From Paludibacteraceae bacterium (GTDB lineage: Bacteria > Bacteroidota > Bacteroidia > Bacteroidales > Paludibacteraceae): DNA of 35,928 nt. Below, piece after piece: positions 1 to 5,834 of this stretch (positions are counted from its first letter, which is position 1; each line of letters starts with the position of its first letter). Location of the stretch: NCBI GenBank assembly GCA_017649925.1, contig JAGCFX010000040.1, positions 1-35,928 on the forward strand, read 5' to 3'. The position numbers were made by a program, and so were the translations under genes. Below the pieces are notes generated by a model, which was not told the DNA's origin, made no database searches, and was given only the letters and a program-made list of their open reading frames with translations.

Positions 1-288
1 ACCGCCGAACTCATCGGCAACAAACTCATCCTGCATATGGCTGCCGCCTATCGGATGATCAAAGGTGCAGAGGAAGTGAGTGTACCGAAAGTGCAACCTC
101 TGGATCAACGTAAGATGTTGCTAAGCTTATTGCCGGAGGAGTATGAAGTCCAGAAATTAGTAACAGAGGCAAAGTCTCAAGGTTTATCGTACAGGACAGC
201 TACGCGATGGAATGAAGGATGGATGGAAGAAGGTTTAGTCATAAAAGTCCGGCATGGAGTATATAGGAAGAGCCTCGCATCCGCATAG
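1..288 (+). CDS. C-terminal part of a DUF3987/VirE-type mobile-element protein (5' end outside window)
   Basis: The frame is open from the first base, so the start lies upstream; 95 codons are visible and end with TAG at 286-288. The visible part is a helical stretch (LILHMAAAYRMIKG) followed by a small basic tail that resembles a winged helix (LDQRKMLLSLLP, then LSYRTATRWNEGWMEEGLV, then VRHGVYRK). I associate this kind of ending with DUF3987/VirE-type primase- or helicase-like proteins carried by Bacteroidales mobile elements. That is recognition from memory of a short segment, and the catalytic part is not in view. An ATG at 37 is open but is very probably internal. The next gene lies 295 bases downstream, so the two need not be one operon. 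Confidence 0.5.
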   Translation, partial: TAELIGNKLILHMAAAYRMIKGAEEVSVPKVQPLDQRKMLLSLLPEEYEVQKLVTEAKSQGLSYRTATRWNEGWMEEGLVIKVRHGVYRKSLASA

Positions 289-312
289 GGAATACCATCG
301 TAAATCTATAAC

Positions 313-332
313 GAATGACTAAGAATGACTAA
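313..332. repeat. Two tandem copies of a 10-bp unit
   Basis: GAATGACTAA is present twice in direct tandem at 313-322 and 323-332, just after the stop codon of the partial gene. No function is evident. Confidence 0.5.
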
Positions 333-410
333 GAACCACTAACAGTCGCGTTCGGCAAATGGATCGCAAAGGCCATACCGCTCCGCTAAATGGCAGGTGC
401 GACCATTGCC

Positions 411-448
411 TCCGCTCCCCCCACAAATTAAAATTTGCGGGGACCCCA
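411..448 (+). repeat. CGGGGACCCCA hairpin element, copy 1
   Basis: CCCC (419-422) pairs with GGGG (439-442), and CAAATT (424-429) pairs with AATTTG (432-437), with one A/C mismatch between the two stems. ACCCCA follows directly. A closely similar hairpin lies in the mraZ leader (24892-24921), and the CGGGGACCCCA core alone recurs at 13266-13276. All three copies are on the plus strand upstream of a plus-strand gene. This copy is 136 bases before the 126-residue gene. The role is unknown; a dispersed intergenic palindrome or an RNA hairpin are both possible. Confidence 0.6.
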
Positions 449-487
449 GGAAGTGCCAAACTTGGCTAATGAATTAAAAAATCGACA

Positions 488-549
488 TGACCTTATTGAC
501 CATTTTGACCGTTTGGAGTATGAAACGGTCAATACGGTCAAAACGGTCA
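488..549 (+). repeat. Hairpin built from three 9-bp repeats facing three inverted 9-bp repeats
   Basis: Three direct units, TGACCTTAT, TGACCATTT and TGACCGTTT (488-514), are followed by an 8-base spacer (515-522) and then three inverted units, AAACGGTCA, ATACGGTCA and AAACGGTCA (523-549). Every unit carries TGACC or its complement GGTCA at the same place. The arms can form a 27-bp stem with four mismatches. The array ends 34 bases before the ATG at 584. It could be a multi-site operator, an iteron-like site of a mobile element, or an mRNA leader hairpin. Confidence 0.75.
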
Positions 550-583
550 GATCAAAAAATTATTAAAAGAAAGGAAATGAATT

Positions 584-964
584 ATGGCACATTACGTACC
601 TTCAGACGGTTTTGAGAATTTCACCGGTGCATTGAGCAAGAAGAAAATTCAAGGAGTTAACCACATGACCGTCACCCGCCGTAAAAAGGTCAAGGATCCG
701 TTGACGGGCGAGGTGGTCGGTTTAGGACCGAAAGAGATCTACGCGCAGGAGCGTCGCGATTACAAGGAGCATCCATTGACGCCCAACGAGACGGTTCAGC
801 GCAGCCGATGGCGCGAAGCCTGCCGCGAAGCGAGTGCGATTGTTCGCGACACGAACCATCCCCGTTTTATGGAGATGTACAATCTCTGGCGCGCGCAACT
901 CACGACCGACGCTCCCTGCAAGCAGTTCCCGAACTTCGTGAGGGCGGTGTTAGCAAGCGAATAG
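584..964 (+). CDS. Unrecognised 126-residue protein
   Basis: I do not recognise this family. The ATG at 584 follows a purine-rich stretch (AAGGAAATGAATT) that can act as a ribosome binding site. The protein is charged and has no signal peptide or membrane segment. It has a basic segment near residues 31-37 (TRRKKVKD), a Pro/Gly-rich middle, and a helical second half rich in Arg, Glu and Trp (residues ~70-110). It follows the 9-bp repeat hairpin and a mobile-element-like gene end, so it may belong to an integrated element. Its stop codon lies inside a palindrome shared with the convergent regulator gene. No function can be assigned from the sequence. Confidence 0.7.
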   Translation: MAHYVPSDGFENFTGALSKKKIQGVNHMTVTRRKKVKDPLTGEVVGLGPKEIYAQERRDYKEHPLTPNETVQRSRWREACREASAIVRDTNHPRFMEMYNLWRAQLTTDAPCKQFPNFVRAVLASE

Positions 965-985
965 CGTGCATAGTGGCGCACGCTA
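962..985. terminator. Palindrome joining two convergent stop codons
   Basis: TAGCGTGC (962-969) and GCACGCTA (978-985) form a perfect 8-bp stem with an 8-base loop. The TAG of the plus-strand gene (962-964) starts one arm and the TAG of the minus-strand gene (983-985) starts the other. There is no T-run on either side, so it is at best a weak bidirectional terminator. Confidence 0.5.
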
Positions 986-1945
986 CTCCAGACTATTGAT
1001 ATCGACGAGTTTGTTGACGATGGCATAGATCGTCAGGCCCGCTGTAGAATGGATGTTGAGTTTGCGGGCGATGTTCTTGCGATGCGAGATGACGGTATGC
1101 GTGGAGATACAGAGCACATCGGCTATCTCCTTATTACTCAATCCGCGTACCACTTGCACCAGCACATCCTTCTCGCGGTCGGAGAGTTCTTCGGTCTCCG
1201 GTAACTGATGACGACGCGCGTGCTGCGGTTGAATCCTTGTAAGCGCCGGCCGCAGGATATCGTCCTCTATCGCGCAATGGTCCGCGAAATCCTGCTCCGT
1301 ATGCCAGAGATCGGACATAACACTTATCAAAAGATAAGTGATGGGTGATTGGTGATCGGTTATTGGTGATTGGTGATCGGTTATTGGTGATTGGTGATCG
1401 GTTATTGGCGACGGATAGTACTTAATGATGAGGTTTTTGATTTCCGTCAGTTTGTCCGTTATACGCTCATCGTCATGCTCATGCTCGTCAAACAGGCCCT
1501 CATTCTCATGCTCGATATGGATATGAATCTCTTCGGTGAACTCATCATAACAGCGCAGTATGAGTCCCGGAATCTTCGTCGTCGGATCAGCCGGGATAAT
1601 GGCCTCGATGAGTGCTCTTCTCAATCGCGGCAAACGGAAATCGAGGAAATAGGTATGCGCATTCTTCAGATACTGCTGCAAGGTAGGAAGGTCGATATCC
1701 TCGGGTATCGCACGCTGGTGGAACACCTTATAATTGACAACGGCAAGGAACGTAGGCGTATGTACGCCATACGCCTCACATACTTGCTCAATAGTCTGCT
1801 CCCCGACGCCCATCTCCAGTCCGAAACGGCTGATGATCTGAATGGCATCTTCCTCATGCGCCATCAGGTCGCATATCTTATCCGTGGCTCTATACATCAT
1901 CGTAGCATCGAAATCGGCCGCAAAGATACTATATTTTTTTGACAT
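983..1945 (-). CDS. LuxR-type transcriptional regulator with an N-terminal RIC/hemerythrin-like domain
   Basis: I place the start at the ATG at 1945, giving 320 residues; a TTG 18 bases upstream is also open. Residues ~90-240 resemble the di-iron hemerythrin domain of RIC/ScdA (YtfE) proteins. H97 begins one helix, the segment around HIHIEHENEGLF (141-152) provides His and Glu, and DFADHCAIEDDILRP (219-233) matches the last metal-binding helix. Residues ~253-310 are a LuxR/NarL helix-turn-helix (LSDREKDVL, then GLSNKEIADVL). No phosphoacceptor receiver is seen. The inference is a regulator whose iron site senses NO, oxygen or iron status. It is the last gene of the redox operon, so it may control that operon. 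A 63-bp heptamer tract adds 21 residues between helices of the sensor domain. Confidence 0.8.
   Translation of the reverse strand: MSKKYSIFAADFDATMMYRATDKICDLMAHEEDAIQIISRFGLEMGVGEQTIEQVCEAYGVHTPTFLAVVNYKVFHQRAIPEDIDLPTLQQYLKNAHTYFLDFRLPRLRRALIEAIIPADPTTKIPGLILRCYDEFTEEIHIHIEHENEGLFDEHEHDDERITDKLTEIKNLIIKYYPSPITDHQSPITDHQSPITDHQSPITYLLISVMSDLWHTEQDFADHCAIEDDILRPALTRIQPQHARRHQLPETEELSDREKDVLVQVVRGLSNKEIADVLCISTHTVISHRKNIARKLNIHSTAGLTIYAIVNKLVDINSLE
1321..1340. repeat. Perfect 8-bp inverted repeat beside heptamer tract A
   Basis: CACTTATC (1321-1328), AAAA, GATAAGTG (1333-1340). It lies inside the regulator gene and 3 bases from the start of the heptamer array, on the side that encodes ITYLLIS. 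It may be part of the inserted material or a structure that helped the expansion; nothing else is known. Confidence 0.45.
1344..1406 (-). repeat. Heptanucleotide tract A: nine heptamers in three 21-bp units
   Basis: On the plus strand the order GGTGATT, GGTGATC, GGTTATT repeats three times without interruption, 63 bp in all. On the sense (minus) strand it encodes three turns of SPITDHQ inside the hemerythrin-like domain. The variant AATAACC would give TAA in one frame, but its place as every third heptamer keeps it always in the same harmless codon phase. Confidence 0.9.
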
Positions 1946-1946
1946 G

Positions 1947-1962
1947 TGCAAATAAATTTGCA
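1947..1962. promoter_or_regulatory. Palindrome immediately upstream of the regulator ATG
   Basis: TGCAAAT, AA, ATTTGCA is a perfect inverted repeat with 7-bp arms, ending 2 bases before the ATG codon (1943-1945) of the hemerythrin-LuxR gene. A -7-like octamer on the minus strand (TAAATTTG, 1968-1961) overlaps it, but no -33 TTTG lies 20 bases upstream. It may be an operator for a separate promoter of the regulator, or a translational hairpin. Confidence 0.4.
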
Positions 1963-1965
1963 AAT

Positions 1966-3060
1966 TTATGCGTACGAATGCAAGCCTCCGAGGAGGTACG
2001 AAACGCCAAAATAGGTGAACAATACAAAGAAGAAAGCAACTATGCTAAGTATATGGTAGTAAATTTGAAATTTTACATCTGAGATTTTACATTTATTCTT
2101 CAGCCAGGGGAAGTGAAGCAGGAGGGCATAGACGAGCATGGTGATGAGTGCCCATGTTTCTTTCGGGTCCCATCCCCAATAACGTCCCCAGCTCATGTTC
2201 GCCCAGACGGCACCGATGAAGATACCGGCAGTGAGGCAGAAAAGCGCAGGGTAAAGCAAAACAGCCGAAAGCTGAAAGACAGTAGTCGAAAGCCGCTTGC
2301 TGCACAGGCCCACGATGCCGTTGATGGCGATGATGGCAAAGAGCGTGTACGCCAACATAATGACGGACACATGGATTCCGAGCAAAGGCGTCTGCAGAAC
2401 CGGCTGCAGTGGAGGTTTAGGAGTGACGACGTGCGTCATTACTATCGCCAATAGGATGGCGATGACCGCTAACGCTGCAAGACCGCTACGCTGACCGAAT
2501 ACAGATTTTTTCAGCAACACGCGGAAGCGGGTGTTTTTCTGAAAGAAGAATCCGATCATTCCAGCTAATAGCAGTGCATAGCCGGTGTACGTGATTCCGC
2601 TGCCCCACGGATCGTAGTTATAGGCTAGCACCACACCCGCTTGGTCGCTGTCATAGTCTGACTGGCAGAAACGCCAGCCGTGGTACTTCAGCGGCTTGTT
2701 CATCCGCACGATGCCTTCATCCACCGTGATTGCTGATTGCTGATTGATGATTGATGATTGACTTCTGTCCAACAGGCGCAGCTCAGAGATAAAATCCACG
2801 GGATTGCCGTCAGCATCATTGATAATGCGGAAATCCCAGAGGAAAAGGGTGATTTTGGATTGGTGATGGGTAATTGGTGATTGGTGATTGGTAATTGGTG
2901 ATTGGTAATTGAGCGTTTCCGCTTGGTCGGCGCGGAGGTGTATGTCGCCTTGTACGCCGAAGAAATGCGTCACACATGCCCCGACGAGGATGACCGCCAG
3001 GGCAATGTGCAACAGCCACGTAGCCGGCTTAAATCGCATTGATGAAAGCAACCACCGCAT
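1966..3060 (-). CDS. ccsA: Cytochrome c biogenesis protein, compact ResB-like/CcsA fusion
   Basis: This is a system II cytochrome c assembly protein, which delivers heme to CXXCH apocytochromes outside the inner membrane. The N-terminus is a shortened ResB: a membrane helix (residues ~13-36), an extracytoplasmic region with LWDFRI and VDFISELRLLD, and a second helix after YNYDPWGSG. The C-terminal two thirds is CcsA, with the tryptophan-rich heme motif WGRYWGWDPKETW (291-303) and conserved His at 230 and in LGGLHSYA (361). The start at 3060 overlaps the oxidoreductase gene by 32 bases; the ATG at 3039 would overlap by 11 and is also plausible. Three repeat insertions sit in this gene: two heptamer tracts in the ResB domain and one 14-bp duplication in a late loop. 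It probably matures the di-heme protein encoded just upstream. Confidence 0.88.
   Translation of the reverse strand: MRWLLSSMRFKPATWLLHIALAVILVGACVTHFFGVQGDIHLRADQAETLNYQSPITNHQSPITHHQSKITLFLWDFRIINDADGNPVDFISELRLLDRSQSSIINQQSAITVDEGIVRMNKPLKYHGWRFCQSDYDSDQAGVVLAYNYDPWGSGITYTGYALLLAGMIGFFFQKNTRFRVLLKKSVFGQRSGLAALAVIAILLAIVMTHVVTPKPPLQPVLQTPLLGIHVSVIMLAYTLFAIIAINGIVGLCSKRLSTTVFQLSAVLLYPALFCLTAGIFIGAVWANMSWGRYWGWDPKETWALITMLVYALLLHFPWLKNKCKISDVKFQIYYHILSIVAFFFVLFTYFGVSYLLGGLHSYA
2065..2092 (-). repeat. 14-bp tandem duplication inside the CcsA region
   Basis: TTGAAATTTTACAT (2065-2078) is followed directly by CTGAGATTTTACAT (2079-2092), identical at 12 of 14 positions. On the sense strand it encodes CKISDVKFQI, in the loop between the WWD segment and the last membrane helix. 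The polar text is unlike the surrounding membrane protein. The length is twice seven, but the sequence is unrelated to the GGTGATT family. Confidence 0.65.
2728..2762 (-). repeat. Heptanucleotide tract B: five diverged heptamers
   Basis: The plus strand reads GATTGCT twice, GATTGAT twice, then GATTGAC. The sense strand encodes SQSSIINQQSAIT in the ResB-like domain, between RLLD and VDEGIVRMNKPL, where ResB proteins have a variable turn. It is a sequence relative of the GGTGATT tracts rather than an exact copy. Confidence 0.75.
2848..2910 (-). repeat. Heptanucleotide tract C: nine heptamers
   Basis: Units on the plus strand are GGTGATT, TTGGATT, GGTGATG, GGTAATT, GGTGATT, GGTGATT, GGTAATT, GGTGATT and GGTAATT, 63 bp in all. 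The sense strand encodes NYQSPITNHQSPITHHQSKI, just before the first strand of the ResB-like extracytoplasmic domain. Its length equals that of tract A. Confidence 0.9.
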
Positions 3061-4639
3061 CTCTGTCTTCCTTATTCAGTTTGTAGAACTGTTGTGTTGG
3101 CCAATAAGCGTCCGACTGATTGCTATAACCATGCCACATGATAGCTTCGATGACGTTGCGTGCGCGGGTGTCGTGCATACGTGCCTCGTATTGGTCACCG
3201 GTTGCTTTCTTATGCAATCCGCGTCCCCAGAGCGGCGTGGTACGGCACCAACCGGTACGGATATCATTCTCCATGCAGAGCTTATGCTGGATCATGTCGG
3301 TATACGGCCATATCTTCTGGTTCGGATAACGCGGCATAGCAGCCGTGAAGCCTTTGAAGTTATTCGGGTCACGTACCTCATCCGGTCCGGTAGTCCATGT
3401 AGGACGGTGACAGTAGTCGCAGCCGATTTGCGTGAACAGTTCCTTGCCTTTGAGCACTTGCGGGTCATCCACGTTACGGGCAGCCGGGACAGCCAAGCCG
3501 CGATGCCAGATCATGACTTGCGTGAACTCGTCATCACTCATCTCTGCGGGCAACGTGTTGCTCTCCAGATATGCCCTTATCTCTTCCTGCGTACCGAAAG
3601 CCGCCTGCACTTCCGGATCTTTAGAAGCGTACTCCGCATAGATAGACGTACCTTCCTGACCTGTTTTGTACGCCAAGTCGAGGTAGTGATACGGCCTGTC
3701 AGAACGGGTCACATTAGTGATATTCCAGATAGCGTTTGCACCTGCGCCGTCCATCAACGGACCACGTGTGAGGGCATACGTGAAGCGCTTCGGTCCCCAC
3801 TGCGGGTCGTTCTTGTAATAGCCGGAAGTCTGGAAACTACCATTCCAGAAAGCAGGGTTGAGACCGTTCTTCAGTTTGTTATCCGTTGCTTCTTTCTCAT
3901 ACTGAGCGATGATATCCGCATCAGCGATGGCATCGAGCAGACCGGAACCGTACACGCCGATCGTGTTCTCCAGTTTGACTTCGTATCCTTGGCTCTCGAG
4001 CAGACCATCCGGATCGCGATAGCCTTGATTATAGACATAAACAGCGGTGTTCGGCATCTTCACTTCGGGGTAACGCAGTTCATACGTCTCGCCGTCTGCG
4101 AACTTATTGCCATGCTCGTCAGTAGCGGTTTTCCATGTAACCGTGATCTGACTCGGGTCGAGCGGTGCTTTGAAAGGCTCCGCGCCGAAGAGTTGCGGCA
4201 TACCTGCGAGCCAAGGCACATAGCCTTGTGTAGCAGGGTTGATAACTACCAGCAGCGTTCCGTTTCCTACGTTCGCCGCATCGTATGTACCGGCAGGCAC
4301 AGAAGTACCATGCGAGTAATTCGGGTGGCAATGCTGGCAGGAAGCACGCACATAGACAGGACCCAAGCCATGCTGACGACCTTCGGTATTGGTGACGAAG
4401 GGTTTCTCTGCGATCTGGTCGCCTTGGGCGAACTTCGTTTCCAGACCTGCGTTCTCCGTAGCCGGTGTCGGCTGACGGAAAGTCATAGACGTGAGGTTGG
4501 TAGTCGTACCTAACTTACCACCGGTGTAATACCAGTCCGGCAAATCGGTCTCCGGGTCAGGATTAGGCGTTTGTTTGCAACCTGTTACGAGTACTCCGAT
4601 TAATCCGAGTATTCCGATAAATAAAAAACTCTTTCTCAT
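3029..4639 (-). CDS. Di-heme oxidoreductase (DHOR family) lipoprotein
   Basis: The 536-residue protein matches the DHOR family of predicted thiol oxidoreductases/peroxidases (COG3488). The signal peptide ends in a lipobox with Cys21 (VLVTGC), so it is a lipoprotein at an outer or periplasmic face. Two c-type heme sites are present: CQHCH (101-105) and CDYCH (407-411). The second lies in a typical cytochrome c fold start (KGKELFTQIGCDYCHRP). In other bacteria DHOR genes sit beside imelysin genes in iron-regulated clusters; here the imelysin gene ends 1 base upstream of this start. The cytochrome assembly gene overlaps its 3' end. The substrate is unknown; iron, heme or thiol oxidation are the options family knowledge offers. 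Confidence 0.9.
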   Translation of the reverse strand: MRKSFLFIGILGLIGVLVTGCKQTPNPDPETDLPDWYYTGGKLGTTTNLTSMTFRQPTPATENAGLETKFAQGDQIAEKPFVTNTEGRQHGLGPVYVRASCQHCHPNYSHGTSVPAGTYDAANVGNGTLLVVINPATQGYVPWLAGMPQLFGAEPFKAPLDPSQITVTWKTATDEHGNKFADGETYELRYPEVKMPNTAVYVYNQGYRDPDGLLESQGYEVKLENTIGVYGSGLLDAIADADIIAQYEKEATDNKLKNGLNPAFWNGSFQTSGYYKNDPQWGPKRFTYALTRGPLMDGAGANAIWNITNVTRSDRPYHYLDLAYKTGQEGTSIYAEYASKDPEVQAAFGTQEEIRAYLESNTLPAEMSDDEFTQVMIWHRGLAVPAARNVDDPQVLKGKELFTQIGCDYCHRPTWTTGPDEVRDPNNFKGFTAAMPRYPNQKIWPYTDMIQHKLCMENDIRTGWCRTTPLWGRGLHKKATGDQYEARMHDTRARNVIEAIMWHGYSNQSDAYWPTQQFYKLNKEDRDAVVAFINAI

Positions 4640-4640
4640 A

Positions 4641-5816
4641 TTATTTGCTCAATAAAGGTAACACTTCTTTGTCCAAGATGCGCTCCAGTTCAGAAACCTT
4701 ATCCATAGCCGCTTTGACGGCAGGATTGTTTTTGGCGGTATTCTCGAAGTCCTGAATAGCCTCAATGGCCGCGATGGACTCCTCAATCGCCTTGCGCACG
4801 TCGGCGTCAAGGTCTTGATCCTGGCTCTTAACATAGTCCGACACGCTTGCATCGCCGGCTTTGCCGCCGCAGTAAGCATGCTGGATAGAACGGATGTTAT
4901 CCGCGAAATCGATGGTAGACGTGCAGCTGTACGGGCTCTCAATATAATCGCGTTCCTCGGCGCTACTGCTCAGGTAAGGATTGCCCAGTTTGAGGTCTGC
5001 CACTTCTCCGGCGATATCCACGCAACCGGCTACTATCTCTTCTGCTACAGACTGGAAGGTAACGAAAGTTGAACCGGCTTTACCGGCGTTGATCATCTGT
5101 GCGCCATAGTTGTCTTCCCACGGCTCAATGTCGCCGTCCTCCAGCACTTTCATCTTCGCGTCGCTGATGTCACCGGACCATGCAAACTCGAGGATACAAG
5201 CCTGCTCCACGAGGTCAGTGATGACACCTAACAGATAGATGGACTGCGCTTTGGTGAGGTTAGCCGCGTGCGGTTTTCCGGTGCCGACAGGACGACCGTC
5301 TTTCATCTCCGACTCAAAAAGCAGGTACTCGCAAGCATGGAAACCCTGGAGCGCATAGCCGAGGTTGTTACGCACGTAGTCCACACCGTTCTCCTCGATG
5401 TCTTGCATCTGCGCCACATTGTTGAGCAGCGAGTTCATCGCATTGAAATCCAAAGGCCAGGAGTCGATGTGCGGGTCGATGGCATGGGTGTTCACAGGAC
5501 CAAAGAGGAACGCTTCGCTTTGCTCCCAATGCTTACGCATGGCGCGCCAGTGAGTGTCCGCTTCTTTCATCGTCTGCGTGTAGTCCGTACCCTTGTCCAC
5601 GGCCTCTGCAATCTGTTGGGCACTCGCCAGCAGTTTGAGTCCTTGGTCCGCCATCGCGCTGTAAGTCGCAATGACCGTGTTGTTCACATACGGTGCCGCA
5701 ATCTTCTGCAGCGCCGCTTCCTTGTCGGTGGTCACTTCCGTACCACCTGTCTTACATGACGCCATGGCCAGTACAACCAGTGCCATCATCAAAAATGGAA
5801 ATTTTCTCATAAACAT
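4641..5816 (-). CDS. Imelysin-family (peptidase M75-like) lipoprotein
   Basis: The 391-residue protein begins with a lipoprotein signal whose lipobox ends at Cys21 (LAMASC). It carries the imelysin GxHxxE motif as GFHACE (158-163). The body is mostly helical, as expected for the paired four-helix bundles of imelysin and EfeO/Algp7 proteins. Family members are iron-regulated and probably bind metal; peptidase activity is doubtful for the family. The first ATG is at 5816 and a second (MRKFPF) lies 6 bases later; both give the same signal peptide. It is 18 bases after the porin-like gene and 1 base before the di-heme gene, so it is co-transcribed with both. Confidence 0.92.
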   Translation of the reverse strand: MFMRKFPFLMMALVVLAMASCKTGGTEVTTDKEAALQKIAAPYVNNTVIATYSAMADQGLKLLASAQQIAEAVDKGTDYTQTMKEADTHWRAMRKHWEQSEAFLFGPVNTHAIDPHIDSWPLDFNAMNSLLNNVAQMQDIEENGVDYVRNNLGYALQGFHACEYLLFESEMKDGRPVGTGKPHAANLTKAQSIYLLGVITDLVEQACILEFAWSGDISDAKMKVLEDGDIEPWEDNYGAQMINAGKAGSTFVTFQSVAEEIVAGCVDIAGEVADLKLGNPYLSSSAEERDYIESPYSCTSTIDFADNIRSIQHAYCGGKAGDASVSDYVKSQDQDLDADVRKAIEESIAAIEAIQDFENTAKNNPAVKAAMDKVSELERILDKEVLPLLSK

Positions 5817-5834
5817 ATCTATTTAGTTTGTTTG

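Noticed and set aside
1-964. Complete insertion sequence or integrative element
   Set aside because: No transposase, integrase, terminal inverted repeats or target duplication can be seen; only a gene end and repeats are present.
1344-1406. Three perfect 21-bp repeats as a possible CRISPR array
   Set aside because: The units are contiguous with no spacers, are composed of heptamers, lie inside a gene, and no cas genes are present.
2909-4513. Open reading frame of 534 codons on the plus strand opposite the di-heme oxidoreductase gene
   Set aside because: It lacks any recognisable motif. The minus-strand frame has CXXCH sites, a lipobox and operon spacing. Long antisense frames are common opposite genes with this codon use.
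5268-5759. Plus-strand open frame of 163 codons within the imelysin gene
   Set aside because: It has no motif or ribosome site and lies opposite a well-supported gene.
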